A stretch of DNA of 12,783 bases from Candidatus Portnoyibacteriota bacterium (GCA_028717445.1 JAQUNU010000020.1:1-12783), one strand, 5' to 3'. Positions 1 to 7,328 are shown, counted from the stretch's first letter. Translations and numbers: made by a program. Notes: generated by a model from the sequence alone, not told the origin.

Positions 1-549
1 AAACACCTTATAGGCCGTAGTCACTCCGGTTGCAATGCAATTCGTGGTGGTAGCCAGGCCGTGCGTCAAGCTTGTTCCGAAATTCACAGCGCAAGTTCCC
101 CACAACAAGCCGGAAACAGTCGTGCCGCCGCCAAAATTAGCCAAAGTCGTTGATGAATTAGTCACAGTGGCCAAACCATAAAAGGTTGAGGCGCCGGTCG
201 CGACCAAAGTGCTTGAAGCGTTAAGCGGGCCGAGAAATTTGCTGACGGTTGCCGCGCTGGCGAAATTGATGAAATTAGCAGTCGTGGTGCCGATATTCAA
301 TGTGCCAGCGGTTAATGTATCCAAGCCATAGCTGGGCACTACTTTTAAATCATTATAAAAATTACTCACGCCCGTCACCAAAACAGTGCTTGAGGCATAA
401 ACCTTTCCCGAAACTGTCAAAGTGCCTTCTGTGGTCATATTCGTCCCAATAGTCGTCGTGCCCGAAACAATCGCGACAGTCGCAAAAGTCGCAAAAATTG
501 TCACTACAGCGATTTGAAAAAACCGCGCTGATTTAAAATATTTACTCAT
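1..549 (-). CDS. Secreted surface-repeat protein, N-terminal part (runs off left edge)
   Basis: An open frame of 183 codons runs from ATG at 549 to the left edge with no stop, so the 3' end lies outside the window. Residues about 8-30 form a hydrophobic signal peptide or membrane anchor after a short basic start (MSKYFKSAR). The rest is rich in Ser, Thr, Gly, Ala and Val with alternating beta-type patterning and degenerate repeats: ASSTVLVTG at about 52-60 recurs as ASSTLVATG at about 111-119, each followed by an Asn- or Thr-Phe-Tyr-Gly/Asn stretch. The segment near 150-183 (a Cys pair, then TGVTTAYKVF) resembles a module I associate with Patescibacteria surface proteins. Likely role: exported or anchored beta-repeat cell-surface protein. 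The substrate or partner is unknown. It has its own promoter (616-645) and a leader hairpin. No Shine-Dalgarno is visible. Confidence 0.8.
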   Translation of the reverse strand, partial: MSKYFKSARFFQIAVVTIFATFATVAIVSGTTTIGTNMTTEGTLTVSGKVYASSTVLVTGVSNFYNDLKVVPSYGLDTLTAGTLNIGTTTANFINFASAATVSKFLGPLNASSTLVATGASTFYGLATVTNSSTTLANFGGGTTVSGLLWGTCAVNFGTSLTHGLATTTNCIATGVTTAYKVF

Positions 550-569
550 TTTTTATTTTAAAGATTTTT

Positions 570-600
570 CAGACATTTTTTTAAATTAAAAAAATGTCTG
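570..600 (-). promoter_or_regulatory. Perfect hairpin in the 5' leader of the surface-repeat gene
   Basis: Bases 570-582 (CAGACATTTTTTT) are the exact reverse complement of 588-600, with one further A-T pair inside, giving a 13-14 bp stem and a 3-5 nt loop. It lies between the predicted transcription start (about 609) and the ATG at 549, so it would form the very 5' end of the mRNA. It could act as an mRNA-stabilising 5' hairpin or a translation-control element. It could also end upstream transcripts, but the poly-U flank is weak. Confidence 0.6.
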
Positions 601-615
601 TGATTAAAAATAATC

Positions 616-645
616 TTTATAAATTAATAATACAATTTTTGTCAA
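616..645 (-). promoter_or_regulatory. Sigma70-type promoter for the surface-repeat gene
   Basis: On the minus strand a perfect -35 TTGACA (645-640) is followed after 18 bp by TATAAA (621-616), or after 17 bp by TTATAA. The predicted start of transcription is near 609, about 60 nt above the ATG at 549. It sits just downstream of the terminator at 653-683, which isolates this gene from the clpB group. Confidence 0.7.
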
Positions 646-652
646 TATATGA

Positions 653-683
653 AAATAGCCCCCTTATCCACAGGGGGCTATTT
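653..683 (-). terminator. Rho-independent terminator after the HtrA-like gene
   Basis: Bases 653-663 (AAATAGCCCCC) pair perfectly with 673-683 (GGGGGCTATTT), giving an 11-bp stem with a 9-nt loop and a five-pair G-C core. On the minus strand the 3' arm ends in CTATTTTCAT, supplying a short U-tract. It lies 45 nt past the stop of the gene at 728-1474. The other flank is A/T-rich too, so it may work in both directions. Confidence 0.8.
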
Positions 684-707
684 AAAAATTAAAAATGGCA
701 TTTTCAA

Positions 708-726
708 GAATTCTTATAAGGAATTC
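708..726. repeat. Small hairpin directly after a stop codon
   Basis: GAATTC arms at about 709-713 and 721-726 flank an almost self-complementary centre, so 708-726 folds into a short imperfect hairpin immediately downstream of the TGA at 728-730. It may help protect the mRNA 3' end above the main terminator. Its function is uncertain. Confidence 0.35.
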
Positions 727-727
727 G

Positions 728-1474
728 TCATTTAATAAGCTCTTGGATTATCCTGGCCGGAACAACGGCCATCTGGCCGCCTGAATCCTGTAATAGGCCA
801 AGGCCGACGATTTCGCCTTTAATATTAAAAATGGGGGCGCCGGTTGTTTTCTGGGTCTGAAAAAAAATAACTGGCTGCGGCTTGGATGATTCGACGAATC
901 CCATATTGACAAAAATATCGGCTGATTTGGCGTCCATTAAAAACACCCGCTCGCCTAATTTGAGCTCGTTTTCAAAAAAAGGCAAAACCGGCAAATTTTT
1001 TTCTTCCACTTTCAGCAAGACCAATCCATTTTTTTCATCACGCCTGGCCAACGTTGCTTGAAGCTGCTTGCCGCCGAACAGAACCATCGTCCTTTGAGCG
1101 TTTTCGGGCACAAACAGATCAGAAACCGCCAGCAACCCGTCGCTAGAGATAAAAATCCCCGTTCCCTGCGCCAGCGTTTCGGGCGTTTCCAAAATTCCCC
1201 CTGTTGTTTTTTGAGTCCGCTGAGAAATTACGCCGGCAACTGCTCCTTTCGCGCGACCAATCGCGTCTTCGATCCCCTGATCTTCCGTCAAAATCACTTT
1301 TTCATTACGATTAATGACCGTCACTCCTTCACGCCCATTCTTCATCCAGCTGATATTTTCAAAAAAAGGCAAACCAGCCAGCCAAGGCAAAATAATTTGG
1401 CAAGCTAAAACGCCGCCCAAAGACCCCAGCAGGACGGCGCCGAAAAATTTTAAAATGCCTGAATTCTTATTCAT
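728..1474 (-). CDS. HtrA-like trypsin-fold protein lacking the catalytic triad (pseudoprotease)
   Basis: A 248-aa protein with an N-terminal membrane anchor (about residues 7-33) and a trypsin-like beta-barrel domain of HtrA type, but no PDZ domain. Framework motifs are kept and align with the active HtrA encoded at 4206-5444: GTGIFISSDGLL (104-115), LVLLKVE (151-157) and TGAPIFN (211-217). All three catalytic positions have changed: the His of the TNKHVV motif is Leu120, the Asp of QDIAIL is Gly150, and the Ser of GNSGGP is Thr211. It is therefore very probably not a protease and may be a membrane-tethered binding or regulatory module. Its ATG lies 5 nt after the clpB stop, suggesting translational coupling and one mRNA. 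A strong terminator follows. The reading frame is intact, so this looks like a retained pseudoenzyme rather than a dying gene. Confidence 0.85.
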   Translation of the reverse strand: MNKNSGILKFFGAVLLGSLGGVLACQIILPWLAGLPFFENISWMKNGREGVTVINRNEKVILTEDQGIEDAIGRAKGAVAGVISQRTQKTTGGILETPETLAQGTGIFISSDGLLAVSDLFVPENAQRTMVLFGGKQLQATLARRDEKNGLVLLKVEEKNLPVLPFFENELKLGERVFLMDAKSADIFVNMGFVESSKPQPVIFFQTQKTTGAPIFNIKGEIVGLGLLQDSGGQMAVVPARIIQELIK

Positions 1475-1479
1475 GGGTT

Positions 1480-4116
1480 CTATGCTCTTGCGGCCCTAAT
1501 TTCCTGCGCTTCCCTGATTATAATTTCGCCTTCTTTCTCATCAATAGTCACGGAGTCGCCTTCGCTTATTCTTCCCTCAATGATCAATTTGGCGACACGA
1601 TCCAGAATTACCTGCTGAATCACGCGTTTAAGCGGCCGGGCGCCGTAATTAGGATCAAAACCTTTGGCGGCTAAAACTTTCTTGGCCCCTTTAGTCACTT
1701 TAATTTTAATCTTTTTGGCCGCCAGCCGCTTCTGAACGTGCTCTAATTGCAGCTCAACGATCCTGGCCAAATCCTCCCGACTCAAAGAATTAAACACAAT
1801 AATCTCGTCTATCCGGTTTAGAAATTCCGGCTTAAAGCTCTGGCGCAAATTTTCCAAAACCCGGTCTTTCATTCTTTGCTGTTCGGCTTGCCGGCCGCTT
1901 TCAGCAAAGCCCAAAGCGTATTCCTTAATGATCTCATTGCCGACATTCGAGGTCATAATAACAATCGCGTTCTTAAAATTAACGTGCCGACCTTTGGCAT
2001 CGGTCAAAACTCCGTCATCCAAGATCTGAAGCAAAATATTAAAAACTTCCGGATGCGCTTTTTCGATCTCATCAAACAGAACCACGCTGTAAGGCCGCCG
2101 GCGGATAGCTTCAGTCAATTGTCCGCCTTCTTCAAAACCGACATAGCCGGGCGGCGAGCCAATCATCCGGGCGACGGTGTGTTTTTCCATATATTCTGAC
2201 ATATCCAGACGAATAAGCGCGTTTTCATCATTAAACATAAAGGCGGCCAAAGCTTTGGCTAATTCGGTTTTTCCGACGCCCGTCGGCCCTAAAAAAACAA
2301 ATGAACCGATTGGTTTTTTCTCTTCGGAAATGCCGGCGCGGGCCCGACGCACAGCATTGGCCACGGCGACGATCGCTTCATCCTGACCAACCAGCCTTTT
2401 GTGCAGTTCCTCTTCCATGCGCGCCAGCTTCTCTGATTCGCCTTCGAGCATTTTTTGAACCGGAATTCCTGTCCAGCGCGAAACTACTTTAGCTATATCT
2501 TCCTCGCCGATTTCTTCTTTTAATAAAGGATTTTCTTTCTGAATTTCAACTAATTTTTTTTGCATGGATTTGACCGATTTTTCCAAAGCCGGAATCTGGC
2601 CATACCTTATCTCGGCCACCTTTTGCAATTCCCCTCGCCGCTCGGCAATATCCGCTTCTTGTTTTAGAGAGTCCATCTTTTTTTTAGACTCCCTTATCTT
2701 GGCAATAATCTCGTGCTCCGTCCGCCACCGCATTTCCAGGCCCGCGCTTTTTTCGCGCAAATCGCTTAAATTTTTAGTCACTTTTCTAAGTTGCGCCTGA
2801 GCATCCTTCGCTTTCTCTTTTTTTAACGCCTGGGCCTCGATCTCAAGTTTGGTTATCCGCCGCTTCTGCTGGTCGAGGTCAAGGGGCATGCTGTCAATTT
2901 CCATGCGGAGAGCCGAAGCAGCTTCATCAATCAAATCAACAGCCTTATCAGGCAAAAATCTGTCGGAAATATAGCGGGCCGAAAGAGCCGCCGAGGCCAT
3001 GATCGCCGCGTCCGTGATGCGCACGCCGTGGTGCACTTCATATCTCTCTTTGATGCCGCGCAAAATCGCCACGGTATCTTCGATTGAAGGCTCGGAAACA
3101 AAAACTGGCTGAAAACGCCTGGCCAGCGCCGGGTCTTTTTCAATATATTTTTGATATTCTTTCAAAGTTGTAGCGCCAATGGCGTGGAGCTCGCCGCGCG
3201 CCAAAGCCGGCTTGAGCAAATTTGAAGCGTCAATCGCCCCTTCGGCCGCGCCCGCGCCGACAAGAGTATGTAGCTCATCAATAAATAGAACATATCTTCC
3301 AGAAGCTCTCTCAATTTCTTTCAAAACAGCCTTAATCCTGTCTTCGAATTCGCCACGGAATTTTGTTCCGGCGACTAACGAACCGAGATCCAAACCAATA
3401 AGTTCTTTGTCTTTTAAACTCTCGGGCACGTCGCCAGCCACGATCCTTTGGGCCAATCCTTCGACAATGGCCGTTTTGCCCACGCCCGCTTCGCCAATCA
3501 AAACCGGATTATTTTTCGTCCGGCGAGAAAGCACCTGCATAACGCGCCTGATTTCTTCGTCCCGGCCGATGACCGGATCAAGTTTTTCTTTACGGGCCAG
3601 CTCCGTCAAATTTCGGGCGTATTTTTCCAGAACCTGATATTTGCTTTCCGGCTCGGCATCGGTCACATGTTGGCCGCCCCTGACTTCCTCGATCACATCA
3701 AAAATCCTCTGCTTCTCGGCACCGAAAGCAATTAGAACATCCTTGGCCTTGGAAGGAATCTCAAAAATCGCAAGCAATAGATGCTCGCCGCTGATGTATT
3801 CATCTTTCAGGACGCGCGCCTCTTTACTGCTCTGATTGATAAGACGGCCCAGCTCCGGGCTCAAAAAGACTTGCCCGAAAGGCACTTCCCCCACGATGCG
3901 AGGCAAACGCGAAATTTCTTTTTCAATCTCTCCCTCCAATAAAGGCAAATTGACCCCAATCCGCTGAAGGATCGAAGCCACAATGCTTTCGCCCTGCCAG
4001 ATCAACGCCAAAAGCAAATGCATGATATCTATCTGTTGCTGGCCTTTTTCGGAAGCCAAATTATGGGCGTCTCTTAATGCTTCCTGGGCTTTAATTGTGA
4101 ATTTGTCAATCTGCAT
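1480..4116 (-). CDS. clpB: ATP-dependent chaperone ClpB (disaggregase)
   Basis: An 878-aa, full-length Hsp100/ClpB. Domains in order: double Clp N domain (about 1-145); AAA1 with Walker A GEAGVGKT (208-215), Walker B VLFIDE (276-281), an aromatic pore loop (Phe253) and an Arg-finger region ARRF (332-335); a long coiled-coil middle domain (about 405-530), which separates ClpB from ClpA/ClpC; and AAA2 with GPTGVGKT (610-617), pore loop GYVG (657-660), VVLFDE (678-683), FLNRID (765-770) and sensor-2 GARPLKR (825-831). It is a hexameric cytosolic ATPase that threads aggregated proteins, normally with DnaK. All ATPase motifs are intact. The start at 4116 gives the standard N-terminus (MQIDKFT) and has AGGG four bases upstream. 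No CIRCE operator is present; a large palindrome fills the upstream gap. It is followed directly by the HtrA-like gene. Confidence 0.98.
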   Translation of the reverse strand: MQIDKFTIKAQEALRDAHNLASEKGQQQIDIMHLLLALIWQGESIVASILQRIGVNLPLLEGEIEKEISRLPRIVGEVPFGQVFLSPELGRLINQSSKEARVLKDEYISGEHLLLAIFEIPSKAKDVLIAFGAEKQRIFDVIEEVRGGQHVTDAEPESKYQVLEKYARNLTELARKEKLDPVIGRDEEIRRVMQVLSRRTKNNPVLIGEAGVGKTAIVEGLAQRIVAGDVPESLKDKELIGLDLGSLVAGTKFRGEFEDRIKAVLKEIERASGRYVLFIDELHTLVGAGAAEGAIDASNLLKPALARGELHAIGATTLKEYQKYIEKDPALARRFQPVFVSEPSIEDTVAILRGIKERYEVHHGVRITDAAIMASAALSARYISDRFLPDKAVDLIDEAASALRMEIDSMPLDLDQQKRRITKLEIEAQALKKEKAKDAQAQLRKVTKNLSDLREKSAGLEMRWRTEHEIIAKIRESKKKMDSLKQEADIAERRGELQKVAEIRYGQIPALEKSVKSMQKKLVEIQKENPLLKEEIGEEDIAKVVSRWTGIPVQKMLEGESEKLARMEEELHKRLVGQDEAIVAVANAVRRARAGISEEKKPIGSFVFLGPTGVGKTELAKALAAFMFNDENALIRLDMSEYMEKHTVARMIGSPPGYVGFEEGGQLTEAIRRRPYSVVLFDEIEKAHPEVFNILLQILDDGVLTDAKGRHVNFKNAIVIMTSNVGNEIIKEYALGFAESGRQAEQQRMKDRVLENLRQSFKPEFLNRIDEIIVFNSLSREDLARIVELQLEHVQKRLAAKKIKIKVTKGAKKVLAAKGFDPNYGARPLKRVIQQVILDRVAKLIIEGRISEGDSVTIDEKEGEIIIREAQEIRAARA

Positions 4117-4129
4117 GTTACCCTACGAA

Positions 4130-4181
4130 ATTACTAATATTACAAATTTTACCAATTTGTAGAATTTGTAATATTAGTAAT
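4130..4181. repeat. 19-bp-arm AT-rich palindrome between htrA and clpB
   Basis: Bases 4130-4148 are the perfect reverse complement of 4163-4181 (core arm TTACTAATATTACAAATT), with a 14-nt loop. It fills most of the 89-nt gap between the htrA stop and the clpB start. There is no good U-run after it on the minus strand, so it is a poor classical terminator. Possibilities are an operator for clpB, a processing hairpin, or a small dispersed repeat. A weak promoter (TTGCTA, 16 bp, TAATAT) would overlap its upstream arm. Confidence 0.75.
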
Positions 4182-4205
4182 GATCCGTAATTTAGCAAGT
4201 TCTAG

Positions 4206-5444
4206 TTATTTTTCCCCCAACGTCACTCTTATCTCCTGCTCTTTGCCGTCTCTTAAAATTTTCATATTCAAAGTGTCGCCGACTTTGTATTTCTGAATTA
4301 TTTTGTTCAAAGGATTATCGTTGTCGATTTTTTGTCCCTCGGCCTCCAGAATGATGTCGCTTTCCTTGAGCCCCGCCTTGTCAGCACCGCTGCCCGGCAC
4401 CACGGCCAGATCCGTTGGATTTTCGCCTCGAGTAATAAAAGCGCCGTAGTCAACAGACAAACCATTCTTATCCTTGATCAGGGGCGTAATCAGGATATAC
4501 CTTATGCCCAAGAACGGCGTGGAAATTTTTCCAAGCGCTTCTACCTGTTCAATGTCTTTTTTGGCCAGATTAATAGGCAAAGCAAAAGCGATATTCTCGG
4601 CGCTCTGCGCTATCGCCACGTTAATGCCGATCACTTCGCCAGCCAGATTCAGCAGCGGTCCGCCGGAATTTCCTGGATTAATGGCCGCGTCGGTTTGAAT
4701 CACGTTCTCAAGCTCTTCGGCCTGCGACCCAAAACCCGAAGAAGCAGAAATCGAGCGACGCAGACCAGAAACCACTCCCACGCTGACTGTATTTCTGAAC
4801 TCGCCCAAAGCGTTTCCAATAGTCACGACGCTCTGGCCAATGTGTAAATTTTCCGAATCCCCGAGCTTGACTGTGGGTAAATTATTGTGCTCCACTTTTA
4901 AAATTGCGATATCCTGGTTGGGATCGAGCGCCAAGACTTTGGCGGAATATTTTTTGCCGTCGTTGGTCAAAACCGTGTATTCCGCTCCGTCTATGCTAAC
5001 GACATGCTTATTGGTCAGGATAAGGCCGTCCGAAGAAATAATAAAACCGGTGCCGCCGCCGACCTCCTGCTTCTGAGTCTCTCCTTTTTGTTCATTTTTT
5101 GGCGTTTGTTGACGAAAAGGCGAAAAGAAATTAAATGGATCATTGAAAAAATCAAAAATATCGCCGCGGCTGTTTTCAATATAAGGCAAATCTTTGGTGG
5201 CAATGATTGAAACCACGGCCGGAGAAACATTCTTAACCACGTCTATTACCGCTTCATTTTGACTGGTCACAGTCAATTGTTCGCCTTGCGGTTGCGCCGA
5301 CTTGCCAGTTAATATATCTTTTATATCAACTTTTCCAACCAAACTCAAAGTCAGCATGCCGCCGAAAAATCCAGCCGCAATACAAATAAGCACCGTGATA
5401 GCGGCCATTCTGAAGATATATTCCTTGTCTTTTTGATCAAGCAT
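4206..5444 (-). CDS. htrA: Membrane-anchored HtrA/DegP-family serine protease
   Basis: A 412-aa protein with an N-terminal transmembrane anchor (about residues 12-36), an acidic/Gln-rich linker, a trypsin-like protease domain and one C-terminal PDZ domain (about 309-408). The triad is intact: His147 in LTNKHVV, Asp178 in NQDIAIL and Ser260 in NPGNSGGP. Family role: ATP-independent degradation or chaperoning of misfolded proteins on the outer face of the membrane. One PDZ and a membrane anchor match the DegS or Gram-positive HtrA layout rather than soluble two-PDZ DegP. The Phe-rich stretch at 97-110 is typical of the flexible loop region. The ATG at 5444 lacks a Shine-Dalgarno. It lies upstream of clpB on the same strand and, with clpB and the inactive paralogue at 728-1474, forms a quality-control group. 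Confidence 0.95.
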   Translation of the reverse strand: MLDQKDKEYIFRMAAITVLICIAAGFFGGMLTLSLVGKVDIKDILTGKSAQPQGEQLTVTSQNEAVIDVVKNVSPAVVSIIATKDLPYIENSRGDIFDFFNDPFNFFSPFRQQTPKNEQKGETQKQEVGGGTGFIISSDGLILTNKHVVSIDGAEYTVLTNDGKKYSAKVLALDPNQDIAILKVEHNNLPTVKLGDSENLHIGQSVVTIGNALGEFRNTVSVGVVSGLRRSISASSGFGSQAEELENVIQTDAAINPGNSGGPLLNLAGEVIGINVAIAQSAENIAFALPINLAKKDIEQVEALGKISTPFLGIRYILITPLIKDKNGLSVDYGAFITRGENPTDLAVVPGSGADKAGLKESDIILEAEGQKIDNDNPLNKIIQKYKVGDTLNMKILRDGKEQEIRVTLGEK

Positions 5445-5451
5445 ATTTTTA

Positions 5452-5525
5452 GTTTGTCAGTTCGTCAGTCTTTAGTTCATCGGTTCAAAACCGAAAGACG
5501 CGAAGCGCCGAAACTGATAAACTGA
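5452..5525. repeat. Structured intergenic repeat upstream of htrA
   Basis: The whole gap between iscU and htrA is repetitive. On the minus strand it begins with TCAGTTTA/TCAGTTTC octamers and ends with ACTGACGA/ACTGACAA octamers, which are imperfect inverted copies of the first pair. Between them are two small hairpins: CGGTT-CAA-AACCG (5481-5493) and a GCG/CGC-rich one at about 5499-5508. The whole therefore folds as a long imperfect stem with internal hairpins. It could be a dispersed intergenic repeat, an iscU terminator, or the htrA leader. I see no clear promoter in it. Confidence 0.5.
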
Positions 5526-5897
5526 CTAGCTATTCTTTTTGCGATAGTCCTCAATCGCCTTTTTCAGCGCCTCGGCCGCCATGTTTGAACAATGCATTTT
5601 AATGGGCGGCAAACCGCCCAGTTCTTTGGCCACGGTTTCCTGGTCGATCTTTAAGGCCTCATCAAGAGTTTTTCCTTTGGCCATTTCCGTGATAATGGAA
5701 GAAGTGGCGATGGCCGCGGCGCAACCGAAAGACTCAAATTTTACGTCTTCGATGACGCCATTCTTGCCGACTTTGATATAAAGATTCATCTGGTCGCCGC
5801 AAAGAATGTTGCCGACGCTGCCGACGCCATTCGCATTTTCCAGCTTCCCCATGTTCTTGGGGTTTAAAAATTGTTCAATAACTTTTTTACTGTACAT
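5526..5897 (-). CDS. iscU: Iron-sulfur cluster assembly scaffold IscU/NifU-N type
   Basis: A 123-aa protein covering the complete U-type scaffold fold. The three cluster-ligand cysteines are present: Cys33 in LCGDQM, Cys59 in FGCAAAIA and Cys103 in MHCSNMAAEA, along with Asp35, which controls cluster release. It accepts persulfide sulfur from a cysteine desulfurase and assembles 2Fe-2S/4Fe-4S clusters in the cytosol. The partner gene iscS ends 36 nt upstream on the same strand, so the two are probably co-transcribed. Length matches the family. The Lys-Met-His before the third Cys replaces the usual LPPVK-HC spacing only slightly (LPPIKMHC), so HscA-type recognition is plausible although no hscA/hscB is in view. 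The start at 5897 has an AT-rich leader and no Shine-Dalgarno. Confidence 0.95.
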   Translation of the reverse strand: MYSKKVIEQFLNPKNMGKLENANGVGSVGNILCGDQMNLYIKVGKNGVIEDVKFESFGCAAAIATSSIITEMAKGKTLDEALKIDQETVAKELGGLPPIKMHCSNMAAEALKKAIEDYRKKNS

Positions 5898-5933
5898 TTA
5901 ATTTAAAAAGATTAAATAAACTTATAATGAATT

Positions 5934-7181
5934 TTAGCACCCAAAATCAGCCGGCAGATCTTTTTTCGCGGAACCGCCCATTCCGCTGATCTGGCGCAAA
6001 TGAGCCAGGGTTTTTTCAAGAATTTTCACAAAATCATCAATGTCGTTTTCAGTCGTCTGCCTGCCCAGCGTCACACGGATGCTTGTATGGCTGTCTTCGG
6101 GCCCAAGACCGATGGCCGTCAAAACGTGCGAAGGCGCCAGATTCTCCGAAGCGCAGGCCGAACCGGTTGAAATCGCAATTCCCTCAGCATCAAGCGCCAT
6201 CATAACAGCTTCGCCTTCGGCGCCCCGAAAACTGAAATTAGCGTTATTGGGCAGCCTTTTTTCCCTGGAACCGTTCAAGCGCGAGTTCGGAATTATTTTT
6301 AATACCGCGTCTATCATCTTATCTCTTAAATTCTGAATATTTTTTACTTTTGATTTTTCACTTATCACCCTCTGAATAGCCGCGCCCATTCCCACAATTC
6401 CCGCTGTATTATACGTTCCAGCCCGCAAATTGGATTCGTGCGCGCCGCCGTCCTGGATTTTTTTAACCGGCGTGCCTTTTTTGATAAACAAAGCCCCCAC
6501 GCCCTTGGGTCCATAAAATTTATGGGCTGAAAAAGACAAAAGATCCGCCCCCAAAATATTGACATCGCAATCCAAATAATTGGCCGCCTGGACTGCGTCG
6601 GTATGAAAATATATTTTTTTGTCAGCTGAACGCTTGGAATTAATTTCTTTCAACAGCTTCCCCAATTCTTTAATGGGCTGGATCGTGCCGATTTCATTAT
6701 TGGCGTACATTACGGAAACCAGGATCGTGTTCTCTCTGATCGCTTTTTTCAGCTCTTCCGGTTCAATTATCCCCTCGTTATTCACGGGCAGGTAGGTCAC
6801 CTCAGCTAGTCCGCTCTTTTCCAAATTTTCGCAGGAATCTAAAACGCAATGATGTTCGATCTTGGTCGTGATAATGTGCGGCAAAAAAGATTTACCCTGA
6901 GCTTGTCGAAGGCCTTTACTTATTACGCCTTTAATGGCTAAATTATTACTTTCCGTCGCACCGCTGGTAAAGATAATCTCTTCAGCTTTGCATCCCAAAA
7001 ATTCAGCCGCCTGGCTTCTGGCTTTTTCAACCGCCTCCCTGGCTTCGCGGCCCAAAGCATGCGCCGAAGAAGCATTGCCGAATTTATCGCAAAAATAGGG
7101 CTTCATAATTCCAAAAACCTCCTCATCCACCCGAGTTGTAGCCGCGTTATCCAAATAAATTTGCTTTTTATTTCCCGCCAT
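5934..7181 (-). CDS. iscS: Cysteine desulfurase IscS/NifS
   Basis: A class V PLP-dependent aminotransferase-fold enzyme that removes sulfur from cysteine and passes it as a persulfide to IscU, encoded next downstream. Counting from ATG 7181 (415 aa): IYLDNAATT near the start, PLP-stacking His110 (EHH), Asp195 (TDAVQA), Schiff-base Lys221 in SFSAHKFYGPKG and catalytic Cys343 in STGSACAS. I chose 7181 rather than the in-frame TTG at 7202 because that codon falls within the promoter (-10 at 7198-7193) and would add an unusual FYYY extension. With this promoter the leader is only about 5 nt. Residues 90-96 (GLRQAQG) are encoded by a short dispersed-repeat-like sequence at 6896-6912, which lengthens a surface loop. 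The C-terminus ends in a Gly-Cys tail past the usual end. Confidence 0.95.
   Translation of the reverse strand: MAGNKKQIYLDNAATTRVDEEVFGIMKPYFCDKFGNASSAHALGREAREAVEKARSQAAEFLGCKAEEIIFTSGATESNNLAIKGVISKGLRQAQGKSFLPHIITTKIEHHCVLDSCENLEKSGLAEVTYLPVNNEGIIEPEELKKAIRENTILVSVMYANNEIGTIQPIKELGKLLKEINSKRSADKKIYFHTDAVQAANYLDCDVNILGADLLSFSAHKFYGPKGVGALFIKKGTPVKKIQDGGAHESNLRAGTYNTAGIVGMGAAIQRVISEKSKVKNIQNLRDKMIDAVLKIIPNSRLNGSREKRLPNNANFSFRGAEGEAVMMALDAEGIAISTGSACASENLAPSHVLTAIGLGPEDSHTSIRVTLGRQTTENDIDDFVKILEKTLAHLRQISGMGGSAKKDLPADFGC
6896..6912 (-). repeat. Short dispersed-repeat-like 17-mer within iscS
   Basis: The plus strand reads CCTGAGCTTGTCGAAGG. I recognise this (reverse complement CCTTCGACAAGCTCAGG) as a short sequence found dispersed in many bacterial genomes. 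Here it is in frame within iscS and encodes GLRQAQG, in a loop of variable length before the conserved HIITTKIEHH strand. Only one copy is visible in this window. Confidence 0.55.
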
Positions 7182-7192
7182 ATAGTAATAGA

Positions 7193-7221
7193 ATTTTAGC
7201 AAAAAACAAAGCTCCAGTCAA
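7193..7221 (-). promoter_or_regulatory. Sigma70-type promoter of iscS
   Basis: TTGACT (7221-7216), a 17-bp spacer, then TAAAAT (7198-7193) on the minus strand: five of six consensus bases in each box. Transcription would start near 7186, about 5 nt above the ATG at 7181. This places the alternative TTG start (7202-7200) upstream of the transcript and so settles the start of iscS. Confidence 0.75.
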
Positions 7222-7263
7222 TCCGTTTTTCATGCTTAATTTAAGGCTAAAATATTAAGAATT

Positions 7264-7295
7264 CAAGAATAAAATGACCGGTCTTGACCGGTCAT
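7264..7295 (-). terminator. Rho-independent terminator of the GH1 gene
   Basis: ATGACCGGTC (7274-7283) pairs with GACCGGTCAT (7286-7295) across a TT centre, so in practice about 9 pairs with a 4-nt loop. On the minus strand the hairpin is followed by TTTTATTCTTG. It lies 33 nt past the stop of the beta-glucosidase gene and upstream of the iscS promoter. The octamer GACCGGTC is itself palindromic and occurs twice in tandem. Confidence 0.8.
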
Positions 7296-7328
7296 GATAA
7301 CCTCACACCCTGACGTAATAAACTTAAT

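Noticed and set aside
3179..3637. 152-aa plus-strand open frame within clpB
   Set aside because: It lies antisense to the conserved AAA1 region, has no recognisable domain and is best explained as a codon-bias shadow.
4117..4205. CIRCE/HrcA operator before clpB
   Set aside because: The palindrome there does not resemble TTAGCACTC/GAGTGCTAA.
4332..4847. 171-aa plus-strand open frame antisense to htrA
   Set aside because: It is antisense to the protease and PDZ coding sequence and shows no domain.
7182..7202. TTG start for iscS adding seven residues
   Set aside because: The TTG overlaps the promoter region upstream of the predicted transcription start, and homologues start close to IYLDNAATT.
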